DNA of 6,789 nucleotides, from positions 1 through 6,789 of the forward strand of contig CAMKTI010000095.1 in the NCBI GenBank assembly GCA_946415665.1, written 5' to 3'. This DNA is from an uncultured Clostridia bacterium. GTDB lineage: Bacteria > Bacillota > Clostridia > Lachnospirales > CAMVHY01. The translations under genes were made by a program, and so were the position numbers. Each line of letters starts with the position of its first letter. The stretch's first letter is position 1. The notes beneath the pieces were generated by a model. That model was not told the DNA's origin. It saw only the letters and a program-made list of their open reading frames with translations, and ran no database searches. Positions 1 through 6,603 of the stretch are shown here, piece after piece.

Positions 1-158
1 TTTTTATTCGCTACGATAAGCTTGATTCTATTTTTATTTCTACCATATCCCTTGCTTTTATTTTTGGCTTGTTTTTTATGTGGACGCTACTTAATTCAGT
101 GATCGTTTTAAACTATTTAAAATTACGCACTGGAAAACATAACTTTGCTGCTTTATGA
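1..158 (+). CDS. C-terminal end of an unidentified membrane-like protein (cut by window edge)
   Basis: A plus-strand frame (codons starting at position 3) is open from the window edge to a TGA at 156-158, about 51 codons. It reads as a charged stretch (IRYDKLDS), then one strongly hydrophobic segment of about 20-25 residues containing LAFIFGLFFMWTLL, then a short basic tail ending TGKHNFAAL. This pattern fits the last transmembrane helix and cytoplasmic tail of an integral membrane protein. I do not recognise the family. The other plus frames and the opposite strand contain stops across this stretch, although frame 1 also stays open for about 33 codons. No clear intrinsic terminator follows. 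With so few codons in an AT-rich region, a chance open frame cannot be excluded. Confidence 0.5.
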   Translation, partial: FIRYDKLDSIFISTISLAFIFGLFFMWTLLNSVIVLNYLKLRTGKHNFAAL

Positions 159-448
159 GAAAATGTGCCTTTTGGACCCAGATATCCAATCTGCATATTT
201 ACACTTCCTATAACCGTTAAATGCTCACATATTATAAATATCTTAAATGTTTCTCTACTTTACTGCTTATATAAAATTTTCATATAGTTTTTTTGTGGCT
301 AATTTCATTGTACAAAATTTACATAAATAAATTAGCAAATGCTTCAATCTATCTCATATCGCTTAGGTAGATTCTACAGTAAAATTTTTTATTAATCGAA
401 TTACAGTTCGGATGTTTGTTAATTAAATAAAGAATATTTTGTTGGGAT
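159..448. other. AT-rich intergenic region, no gene seen
   Basis: About 290 bp between the left partial frame and the murJ terminator. I see no frame of useful length with a ribosome-binding site, no tRNA-like cloverleaf and no strong hairpin. The only pairing noticed is a weak 5-bp stem (TTGGA/TCCAA) near 174-192. It lies between a gene ending from the left and murJ ending from the right, so it is a 3'-to-3' gap where no promoter is needed. Confidence 0.5.
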
Positions 449-480
449 AAAAAAATAAAAAACGTGATTTTATAATCACG
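449..480 (-). terminator. Intrinsic terminator of murJ, overlapping its stop codon
   Basis: A perfect 7-bp inverted repeat, CGTGATT (463-469) and AATCACG (474-480), encloses a 4-nt loop. In the murJ direction it is followed by a T-rich run (complement of the A-rich 450-462). The TGA stop of murJ (478-476) lies inside the upstream arm of the stem. A run of T also follows on the plus strand (482-490), so the element could work in both directions and also stop transcripts arriving from the left-hand partial gene. Confidence 0.8.
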
Positions 481-2026
481 CTTTTTTTTTGTGAATAAGA
501 TTTTTTATAAATAAAGCTTGTGGAAGTTTTAATAAATAGCTAATAAAAAAATAAAATAATAAGGCAAATAAATTTATTGTGCATAGAAATAAAAATTTAT
601 TTACGCGAGATAAAGTTAAATTTATAAAAAATAAATCGTGGAGCACAAAAATTATTAAATATGTGATTGTTGAGGCGAGAAAAATTTTTATTATGCGAAA
701 TAAAATAGTTTTATCGAGGATTTGATTATTATTTTTTTGAGAAATAAAAAGCATAAAAAACGCCGTGAAAGTTATTGATAAAGAAGATGCAAGTGCAGGT
801 CCGCCGATATTTAAAAATTTTATTGAGATAAAACTAAAAATAAAATTTAAAATCACACCGATCAGTGATGAAATTAATGGTATTTTGCCATTTTTGTCTG
901 CATAGAAACCGCTATTTAAAATTACTTGGACGCCGTAGCCAATAATGCCAAATGAATAAAAAAATAAAGCACGTGAAGTTAAATTCGTTGAATTCGCATC
1001 GAAATTACCACGTTCAAATAAAATGCTTATTATTTCGCGATTAAAAATTAATAAAATAAAAGTTAGGGGCAATAAAAAGAAAAATATATTTTCGAGGGCA
1101 TTTTTTATTTCGTGTGTAAAATCTTGATTTAAATTATTTGCTTTTAATTTTGAAAGCCTTTGAAAAACGAAATTATTTAGAGATAAAACGAATGTGCCGG
1201 TAATAATAATATAAACTGTATTTGCTATTCGCAAAGCATTTCCGCCGCCAATGATATAAGATGCAAAACTTGAATTAATTATATTATTTATCGGCATAAC
1301 CCAAGAGCTGATTAAAACTGGAATTAGTAATTTAAAAATATCTTGGAGAGCGTTTGATTTTAAATTTATGTTGAAGTGAAATTTATATTTTTGTTTATAT
1401 AAAAACGGTAGCTGGATTAAAATTTGAAAAAGCCAGCCGATTAAAAAACTAAAAGCTAAGCCATAAACACCAAATTTATTTATAAAAAAAATATAGTATA
1501 AGATAATGATTAAATTAAAAACGGTGCTAGTTAGAGCAGGAATGTTAAATTCATCGAATGATTGTAAAACACCTGAAAAAGTAGAAGTTATGCTACTGAA
1601 AATTAATATCGGAGACAAAATTTTTAATAATTGCGACGCTAAGATTTTTGTTTTTATATTTAAACCAGAGGCTAAAAAATTAATTATATAATTAGAATTT
1701 ATAAGCATGAAAAAAGATGCAATGGTTGAAATTAATAGAATTAAACTTAAAAAGTTATTAAGCAATTCGAAAGCTGATTGCTTATTTTTTTTTTCGAATT
1801 CGCGATTAAAAATCGGGATAAAACTTGAATTAATCGCCGAAGCAAACATAATATCAAGAAATTGATTAGGAATGTTACTTGCGTAATTAAATGCTGTACC
1901 AGAAATATTTGTTGTACCGAAATTTTTTGCAAATAAAATTTCTCGGATGAGCCCTAAAATCTTTCCTAATAAGCTAATAAAAATCATGTTTGTAATTATT
2001 TTTATGGCGCTGTGTTTTTTAGTCAT
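476..2026 (-). CDS. murJ: MurJ/MviN-family lipid II flippase
   Basis: Integral membrane protein of the MurJ/MviN branch of the MOP transporter superfamily. The family flips lipid II, the undecaprenyl-linked peptidoglycan precursor, across the cytoplasmic membrane. From the ATG at 2026 the product is 516 residues, close to the ~510 of E. coli MurJ, with a dozen or more hydrophobic segments. Family landmarks include LGLIREILFAKNFG (about 24-37), AFNYASNIPN (45-54), FASAINSSFIPIF (61-73), ILFERGNFDANST near 340 and a GFYADKNGKIP loop. A longer reading from GTG 2044 is possible, but GTGAGGT at 2044-2038 looks like the Shine-Dalgarno sequence about 12 nt before the ATG, so I prefer the ATG. Several charged residues important in E. 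coli MurJ appear replaced (see findings). The gene stands alone and ends in its own terminator. A related polysaccharide flippase is the alternative, but the motifs favour MurJ. Confidence 0.9.
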   Translation of the reverse strand: MTKKHSAIKIITNMIFISLLGKILGLIREILFAKNFGTTNISGTAFNYASNIPNQFLDIMFASAINSSFIPIFNREFEKKNKQSAFELLNNFLSLILLISTIASFFMLINSNYIINFLASGLNIKTKILASQLLKILSPILIFSSITSTFSGVLQSFDEFNIPALTSTVFNLIIILYYIFFINKFGVYGLAFSFLIGWLFQILIQLPFLYKQKYKFHFNINLKSNALQDIFKLLIPVLISSWVMPINNIINSSFASYIIGGGNALRIANTVYIIITGTFVLSLNNFVFQRLSKLKANNLNQDFTHEIKNALENIFFFLLPLTFILLIFNREIISILFERGNFDANSTNLTSRALFFYSFGIIGYGVQVILNSGFYADKNGKIPLISSLIGVILNFIFSFISIKFLNIGGPALASSLSITFTAFFMLFISQKNNNQILDKTILFRIIKIFLASTITYLIIFVLHDLFFINLTLSRVNKFLFLCTINLFALLFYFFISYLLKLPQALFIKNLIHKKKA

Positions 2027-2077
2027 GTAAAAAATCAACCTCACTTACATAAAGTTTTATTTGGATAAAATAAATTT

Positions 2078-2106
2078 TATTAAAAAATATTATTAGTTTA
2101 TATCAA
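2078..2106 (-). promoter_or_regulatory. Possible sigma-A-type promoter of murJ
   Basis: On the minus strand TTGATA (2106-2101) is separated by 17 nt from TTAATA (2083-2078), ahead of the murJ Shine-Dalgarno sequence. The -35 fits the consensus well and the -10 moderately. A perfect AT-rich palindrome, ATAAAAT-AA-ATTTTAT (2065-2080), overlaps the downstream edge of the -10, where an operator could sit. Such matches are common by chance in AT-rich DNA. Confidence 0.3.
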
Positions 2107-2736
2107 AATTTTTTTGTGTGGCAAGCTTTTAATCGCAAAAAAATTTATTGAGTGCTGTTATTGGATATATTTTTTTGGAAAGATAAAATTCAGTCATAAA
2201 TTATTAGAGTAGATCTATTTTTTGGATAAAAAAACAAAGAAACAGAAACCAAGATAAAAAGATTTAAATTGGTAAATTACATTTTCTATTAACATCTTTT
2301 TTGTTTCCAATATTTTTGTTCACTGTTTGATTTATTTTATTCCGACAGAAAACAAGTTTTTTATGCATAATTTAAGTGCTGATAAAACAAATTTTATTTT
2401 TTTGCGACAAAAAAAATACCGACTGAATTTTTATTTTCAATCGACATTTTTTTTATAGCCAAGAAAAATTATTTTACGCTGTTGCAGTTCCGATAACTTT
2501 TGCATGTGACCAAAATCAAAGCTTTTTGCTCGCTTTCGCTTAGCATTTGTCTCGTCTCTTTTTAATTATAATAAAAAAGTCATCATGCGACAAATCTTTT
2601 GTTTCAAGTTTTAAATTAAAACTAGCTCTGATATCACTAAACCTTTCGATTTCGAGTTATTATTACCAATTTTATTTATTTGTTTTTTTTAATATCCGTA
2701 TGGAATATTGGGTAGCGTTCGTATAAAACAAAACCA
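2107..2736. other. Long gap between murJ and the insertion sequence, no convincing gene
   Basis: About 630 bp with no frame that has both useful length and a start with a ribosome-binding site. It is mostly runs of A and T with several weak AT hairpins. One minus-strand stretch (2565-2437) stays open for 42 codons, reads as basic protein-like sequence (LKRDETNAKRKRAKSFDFGH and onward) and is locally richer in G+C. Its only in-frame ATG leaves just 22 residues and no Shine-Dalgarno sequence is evident, so it may be the remnant of a lost gene. No tRNA or repeat array was recognised. Confidence 0.5.
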
Positions 2737-2738
2737 TG

Positions 2739-2764
2739 GTAAACGACATTGACTTATGCCGATT
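2739..2764 (+). repeat. Left terminal inverted repeat of the IS630-type element
   Basis: Begins GTAAACGACATTGAC and runs inward to GCCGATT. Aligned with the reverse complement of 3681-3706 it matches at roughly 19 of 26 positions, including GTAAAC at the outer tip and TGCC further in. The natural stop codon of the transposase (TAA, 2756-2754 on the minus strand) falls inside it. Confidence 0.75.
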
Positions 2765-3633
2765 GCTCGCTAAAAAAATGAAATGTGCATAACGACGTCA
2801 GTTATTCATAGGGTTAAGCATATATTTCATAATACGAGTCTAATGCCTCCTCAAGCTCTTTTGCATCTGCAAAGAATCGATTATGCTTGGCTACACGTCT
2901 TGTGACACGCCACACTTGTTCTATCGGATTTATATCCGGAGAATATGGCGGAAGGTACACGAACACGACCTGATCATTTATAAAACGCTTTGCTTTTTTA
3001 TGCCAGGGAGCATTATCCATAATCATGTAGTACTTGCATCCTTCCGGAGCGGGACATTCGGTAAGAAATGATCTTATGGATTCTATCGTGGTCTTGTAAT
3101 GAAACCAGCTTGGCTTATGGGCAAAAAACTTTCCGGTGGGCGATGTTACAAATCCACTATAAAAAATCTTATTTCCTCTTGGGTATGATTTCACATTAGT
3201 CTTGGAGCTTTTTGGAGCTCACATTGAAGTCACACTTGTTTCTGCCATAAATTGAAGATGCGCTGGCACTGGCGGACACTTAGTTCAACGTCACAATCAT
3301 ATGTCTCTTTTATGTAATCAGAAAGCGTTATGCTGTTCCAAACATAGCAACCAGGTTCAGCTGCCGGTTTCAAAAGAGCCTCTTTGATTTTTGCCATTTG
3401 CTCATCGCTAAGTTTTGGTTTTTTGCCAGGTTGTTTTTTGGCGCGAAGAACCTCAAAACCTCCCTCATCAACCTTTTTGACCCATTCGGAAAGTGTACGT
3501 TGTAACATAAAGTTAACCTAACCATAGCCACACGAAAAACATATTTTGTATCGTCAGATTGATTTACTATACTCTTGCCTTCGCGTAGCAGTCCTTTTGG
3601 ATTATGTATAAAGCTTCTTGTATTCATACTCAT
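2754..3633 (-). pseudogene. IS630-family transposase, broken over three frames
   Basis: DDE-type transposase remnant. It starts at ATG 3633 (or 3627) behind a strong AGAGGAGGG Shine-Dalgarno sequence and reads MSMNTRSFIHNPKGLLREG onward to YVFRVAMV. A 5-bp tandem duplication (TAACC twice, 3514-3523) then shifts the frame; removing one copy restores AMVNFMLQRTLSEWVKK. The second segment carries the DNA-binding part (GGFEVLRAKKQPGKKPKLS, then TLSDYIKETYDCDVELSVRQ) and breaks near 3260. The third frame resumes as HLQFMAETSVTSM, meets a TGA (3221-3219) where Trp is expected before APK, and continues to IMDNAPWHKKAK (Asp about 3017) and YSPDINPIEQVWR (Glu about 2921), the second and third catalytic residues. 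The DE motif with the first Asp is missing. Two TAA codons (2816-2814, 2804-2802) precede a tail reading LTSLCTF that ends at 2754. A functional programmed-frameshift transposase is ruled out by the lost segment. Confidence 0.9.
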
Positions 3634-3680
3634 AGCCCTCCTCTGACCTTTGTATATAATACCACATTTAAGACGTTTGT

Positions 3681-3706
3681 AATAGGCAATTATCATTGTT
3701 GTTTAC
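3681..3706 (-). repeat. Right terminal inverted repeat of the IS630-type element
   Basis: Read on the minus strand it begins GTAAACAACAATGAT and continues to GCCTATT, the inverted partner of 2739-2764. It is flanked outside by TATA (3707-3710), which contains the TA expected at an IS630 insertion site. It lies about 150 bp upstream of the spoVT start. Confidence 0.75.
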
Positions 3707-3719
3707 TATAGAATAAGCA

Positions 3720-3754
3720 AATAAAAATATCAACAGCGTTGTTTTTATTTTTTT
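3720..3754 (+). terminator. Possible hairpin with T-run just right of the IS
   Basis: CAAC-AGC-GTTG (3731-3741) forms a short stem that can be extended by AATAAAAA (3720-3727) pairing with TTTTTATT (3742-3749) across a 3-nt bulge, followed by more T. It could be a weak terminator on either strand, shielding spoVT from transcription around the IS. The GC-containing stem is only 4 bp. Confidence 0.3.
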
Positions 3755-3773
3755 AGTCAAAGATTGGCATTTA

Positions 3774-3803
3774 TGAATAAAAATGTATAAATTAGTCTTA
3801 TTT
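3774..3803 (+). promoter_or_regulatory. Possible sigma-G (forespore) promoter of spoVT
   Basis: TGAATA (3774-3779), a 17-nt spacer, then CTTATTT (3797-3803), about 55 nt before the spoVT start. The known Bacillus forespore sigma-G consensus is roughly TGAATA and CATACTA, and B. subtilis spoVT is transcribed by sigma-G. The -35 match is exact, while the -10 matches only about 4 of 7 positions, so this is a suggestion. Confidence 0.4.
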
Positions 3804-3843
3804 TACAAATGATATTTTTTGAGTTAGAAAAAAAATATTGTTT

Positions 3844-3850
3844 GGGAGGG
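3844..3850 (+). promoter_or_regulatory. Ribosome-binding site that fixes the spoVT start
   Basis: GGGAGGG lies 8 nt before the TTG at 3859. An in-frame TTG at 3838 would place this sequence inside the gene, so the later TTG is the start. That choice gives the conserved N-terminus MKATGIVRRIDDLGR of SpoVT proteins. Confidence 0.85.
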
Positions 3851-3858
3851 ATATTATT

Positions 3859-4413
3859 TTGAAAGCAACAGGGATTGTTAGAAGGATAGATGATTTAGGC
3901 AGAATAGTTATTCCAAAAGAAATTCGTCGCACTCTTAGAATTAAAGAAAGTGATTCAATGGAAATATTTACTGACGGCAACAATAATGTTATTTTGAAAA
4001 AATATTCACCAATGGGAGAGTTTATTGATTTTGCCAAAATATATGCTGAAAGTTTGATGCAAGTGTTGGATAATATTGTCGTTTGTATCACAGATAAAGA
4101 ACAAATTATTGCAGTAGCTGGTGGATTAAAAAAAGATTTGTTGGACAAAGAAATTTCACATGATTTAGAAAAATGTATTAATGCAAGAGATAAAATTAAT
4201 GCTAGTGAAAGCGAAAATAATGAAAATTTTATTTTGATTGCAAATGGTGAAACAAAAAATTTATATAGCTATGAATTAATTGTGCCAATAATTTCAGACG
4301 GCGAAGTTTTTGGTTCAGTAGTTTTTTTGTCGCAAGAAAAAAAAATGGGTGATTACGAAAATAAATTGATAAATATGGCTGCGTTTTTTTTAGGAAAACA
4401 AATTGGGCAATAA
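3859..4413 (+). CDS. spoVT: Stage V sporulation protein T (AbrB/GAF transcription regulator)
   Basis: DNA-binding regulator of late forespore gene expression in spore-forming Bacillota; in B. subtilis it tunes sigma-G-dependent genes. The product is 184 residues, against 178 in B. subtilis. Residues 1-50 are an AbrB-type swapped-hairpin domain that is almost textbook: MKATGIVRRIDDLGRIVIPK, EIRRTLRIKE, MEIFTDG and VILKKYSP. The rest is the GAF-like sensory domain of the family, with an FIDFAKIYAESL linker helix, ICITDKEQ-like strands (VVCITDKEQIIAVAGG), SYELIVPIISDGEVFGSVV and a closing helix INMAAFFLGKQIGQ. It starts at TTG 3859 behind GGGAGGG. It has its own terminator downstream and a decayed IS just upstream, so it is probably a single-gene unit. 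All expected landmarks are present and no damage is seen. It implies a sporulating lineage, although relatives of SpoVT also occur in bacteria not known to sporulate. Confidence 0.95.
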   Translation: MKATGIVRRIDDLGRIVIPKEIRRTLRIKESDSMEIFTDGNNNVILKKYSPMGEFIDFAKIYAESLMQVLDNIVVCITDKEQIIAVAGGLKKDLLDKEISHDLEKCINARDKINASESENNENFILIANGETKNLYSYELIVPIISDGEVFGSVVFLSQEKKMGDYENKLINMAAFFLGKQIGQ

Positions 4414-4447
4414 AATTTGTTATTTAAAAATAAACAGCCAAAAAAAT

Positions 4448-4477
4448 AACTGAGGAGATATTGTTCTCAGTTTTTTT
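4448..4477 (+). terminator. Intrinsic terminator of spoVT
   Basis: AACTGAG (4448-4454) pairs with CTCAGTT (4466-4472), extendable by one G-T and one A-T pair to a 9-bp stem with a 7-nt loop, followed by a run of seven T (4471-4477). It begins 34 nt after the spoVT stop and separates that gene from the next. Confidence 0.88.
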
Positions 4478-4553
4478 GTTTAATCATTAAATATTTTGTG
4501 TTAGAATATTATGGCTTGATAAAAATTTAAAAAGGAAAGGTGTTTTTGTTAAG

Positions 4554-6587
4554 ATGGAGAAGATAGAAGAAGATTTAGAAAATAAGTTTTGTTCGTACCT
4601 AAAAACATTTATAAAAAATCATGTTAGTGGTTTGGATCTTGATCAAGTAAAAGAGAAGGTTAACGATTTTTGTACTAAAAATAATTTGCAGAACAAAAAG
4701 GTATTTACCAGTCGATGCATAAGAGGAATTTTTTATTTATGTAATAATTTTGGGGTATTAATTACGCTTGATGAGACTAAAAAGATTTTAGACGAATATT
4801 TATTAGATGGCAAAGAAATTAGTTTTAAGACATTGAATTATTTGATGAAATGTATGAATCCAAAAGCTTGTGAATTGAAAGAATGGCGTGAGTTTATAAA
4901 AACATATGTTCATCAAAGTAAAAGTCATAGTGAGCTTGATGAAGAAATAAAACTTTTTCGAAACTTGGACTCGGTTGTTGATCTGGAGAAAGAATCATTG
5001 GATGAAGCAAATGCGTCGGCTGCCAAATTTTTTTCTGATTGGCAATCAAAAATAATTGGAATGTCTAATATTACGAATGATAGCTATCTGAGTATTAATT
5101 ATTTAACAATCAAATTATTAGAGTTTAAAACCAAGACAAAACAATATTTAAGAGTTGAAGACATACGAAAAGATATTACGCTTTATATAAAAAAAATAGT
5201 TCTATCGTCTGAAAAACAAAATAATTTGCCTGATAGTATTCTTATTCGTTATTTTAACGCTTTATTAAGTGCATCGATAGGAGATAAAAAATATAAGCAA
5301 AAAGTTTTTGATGATGAATATATAAAACGTATAAAAAATAAAATTTTAGGTGATGATAAAAAAATAAACAATGTTTATCAAATGTGGTTTTTAATGGATA
5401 TTTTAAAATTGAATTATGATTTAAATCTAAGATCGAGTTTGAGCGAATATATCGAACTTACAACAAAATATCAATTTGATGAAGTTTATAATTTTATTTT
5501 TGGTAATCAGGATCAAAACAAAATAAAAACAATAGTGAATCTCATCAGCGATAAAGACAAAAAGTCTATTGTAAAATCTTTTTTATTCTTAATTGATTTA
5601 GACAGTATAGATATTAATTTACAATCATTTAAAGATTTTTGTGAGATTTTTAATTTAAGCATTAATAAAATCCAACAACCACAATCAGCTATCACCTATG
5701 AATCTTTTAAACCTGAAGATGTAGAACAGACTATAAAAAATTATTTATCCGGCCTTGTGGAACAAAATGAAATAAAGGTCGATAATATTAACAAAATGTA
5801 TATAGAAAATCAATATGGATCGGAGCTCTATATACAAACTGATTCTGATAAAAAAAAGATATGTGATTTGAAATCATGTATTTCCAAAAAAGATAAACAG
5901 ACATCAATTTCTTGTGACATAAATTTATCGTCGTACAAAAAAAATTCTCGTGCATATGAAATTTTTGCCGCCGCAGTTTTTTTAATCTTTGGTTTTATCC
6001 CTTTGATAATTTTAAAGTCTGTCTTTGATATTTTATTTTTGCCTATCAAAGTGACTATAAATATTTTTCATTCAGCAATTATTGCATTTAAAAGAAAAGA
6101 GTATTTGTGGAAATTTCCAGATTTTGAAAACGAAACAGAAGGGCATCTCGGTATGTTTTTGCATATTTTAATAGATTTACTTGTGGGTCTTTTGTTTATC
6201 GCATTTAGTCCAATAATATGTCTTTATAATAATTTTTGTGGTAGCAAATATTTATTTCACAAATCCGGAACTGGTCAAAAATTAATTACTTTTAATAACT
6301 GGCATTTTTATAAAGAACAGTCTGACTCGGATAGAGCAAAAAATTTTGGTTTAACAGAAATAAATTTATGGTTCGTTATAAAATATATTTTTGGATTTGC
6401 TTGTCTCGCAAAATCTGAAGACAAAGATAGTACATTAAAAATGGAACTTAAATTAGCTGATAATGATCAACTAAGCCAAGAAAGTATGACACTAAAACTC
6501 CATAATGCCATATTAAATAAATATGCGCCTGGCATTTTTCCGACGAATGAATATTCGCCTTTAAGTTATTTAGAAACCATAAAATAA
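4554..6587 (+). CDS. Unknown 677-residue protein with C-terminal membrane segments
   Basis: I do not recognise this protein. It starts at ATG 4554 behind AAAGGAAAGGTG (Shine-Dalgarno-like, about 11 nt away) and runs without interruption. Residues 1-460 are charged, rich in Lys, Asp, Glu and Asn, and look mainly alpha-helical with no signal peptide and no catalytic motif I can name. A small Cys cluster (C437, C442, C454) precedes the membrane part. Hydrophobic segments follow: about 468-511 (AAAVFLIFGFIPLIILKS then ILFLPIKVTINIF), probably a hairpin; about 533-558 (MFLHILIDLLVGLLFIAF); and a weaker one at 604-619 (LWFVIKYIFGFACL). A hydrophilic tail of about 55 residues ends the protein. The layout suggests membrane anchoring by the C-terminal third. 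The spoVT terminator and a 140-bp gap argue for separate transcription. Codon and base use match the AT-rich neighbours, so recent transfer is not evident. A surface, sporulation or host-interaction role is possible but unsupported. Confidence 0.85.
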   Translation: MEKIEEDLENKFCSYLKTFIKNHVSGLDLDQVKEKVNDFCTKNNLQNKKVFTSRCIRGIFYLCNNFGVLITLDETKKILDEYLLDGKEISFKTLNYLMKCMNPKACELKEWREFIKTYVHQSKSHSELDEEIKLFRNLDSVVDLEKESLDEANASAAKFFSDWQSKIIGMSNITNDSYLSINYLTIKLLEFKTKTKQYLRVEDIRKDITLYIKKIVLSSEKQNNLPDSILIRYFNALLSASIGDKKYKQKVFDDEYIKRIKNKILGDDKKINNVYQMWFLMDILKLNYDLNLRSSLSEYIELTTKYQFDEVYNFIFGNQDQNKIKTIVNLISDKDKKSIVKSFLFLIDLDSIDINLQSFKDFCEIFNLSINKIQQPQSAITYESFKPEDVEQTIKNYLSGLVEQNEIKVDNINKMYIENQYGSELYIQTDSDKKKICDLKSCISKKDKQTSISCDINLSSYKKNSRAYEIFAAAVFLIFGFIPLIILKSVFDILFLPIKVTINIFHSAIIAFKRKEYLWKFPDFENETEGHLGMFLHILIDLLVGLLFIAFSPIICLYNNFCGSKYLFHKSGTGQKLITFNNWHFYKEQSDSDRAKNFGLTEINLWFVIKYIFGFACLAKSEDKDSTLKMELKLADNDQLSQESMTLKLHNAILNKYAPGIFPTNEYSPLSYLETIK

Positions 6588-6603
6588 AAAAAGACCGTTT
6601 TAA

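Larger units (their letters stand above)
2739..3706 (-). mobile_element. Decayed IS630-family insertion sequence
   Basis: The element is bounded by imperfect inverted repeats of about 26 bp (2739-2764 and 3681-3706) that both begin GTAAAC inward. It encloses a broken IS630-type transposase on the minus strand whose coding region fills nearly the whole interval, reaching into the left repeat. IS630 elements insert at TA. A TA remains outside the right repeat (3707-3708), whereas the matching position on the left reads TG (2737-2738), suggesting decay of the target duplication. At 968 bp it is shorter than I would expect for an intact element with a full transposase, in line with deletions seen inside the gene. 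The interval is noticeably richer in G+C than its flanks, pointing to acquisition from elsewhere. It can no longer move by its own enzyme. Confidence 0.88.

Noticed and set aside
1506..1932. Two 61-codon open frames inside murJ (1506-1691 plus, 1747-1932 minus)
   Set aside because: Both overlap the conserved murJ frame entirely and look like shadow frames without credible start signals.
3219..3221. In-frame TGA where IS630 relatives have Trp, hinting at UGA read as tryptophan
   Set aside because: murJ and the left partial frame both end naturally at TGA, and the same pseudogene also has TAA stops, frameshifts and a lost segment, so a decayed TGG codon is the simpler explanation.
2814..3508. 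A two-gene IS with orfA/orfB and programmed frameshifting
   Set aside because: The transposase is spread over three frames, one shift is explained by a 5-bp tandem duplication, and the first catalytic Asp region is missing. This is decay, not recoding.
3798..4148. Minus-strand open frame of 116 codons over spoVT
   Set aside because: It is the antisense shadow of the clearly conserved AbrB/GAF gene on the plus strand and has no recognisable protein features.
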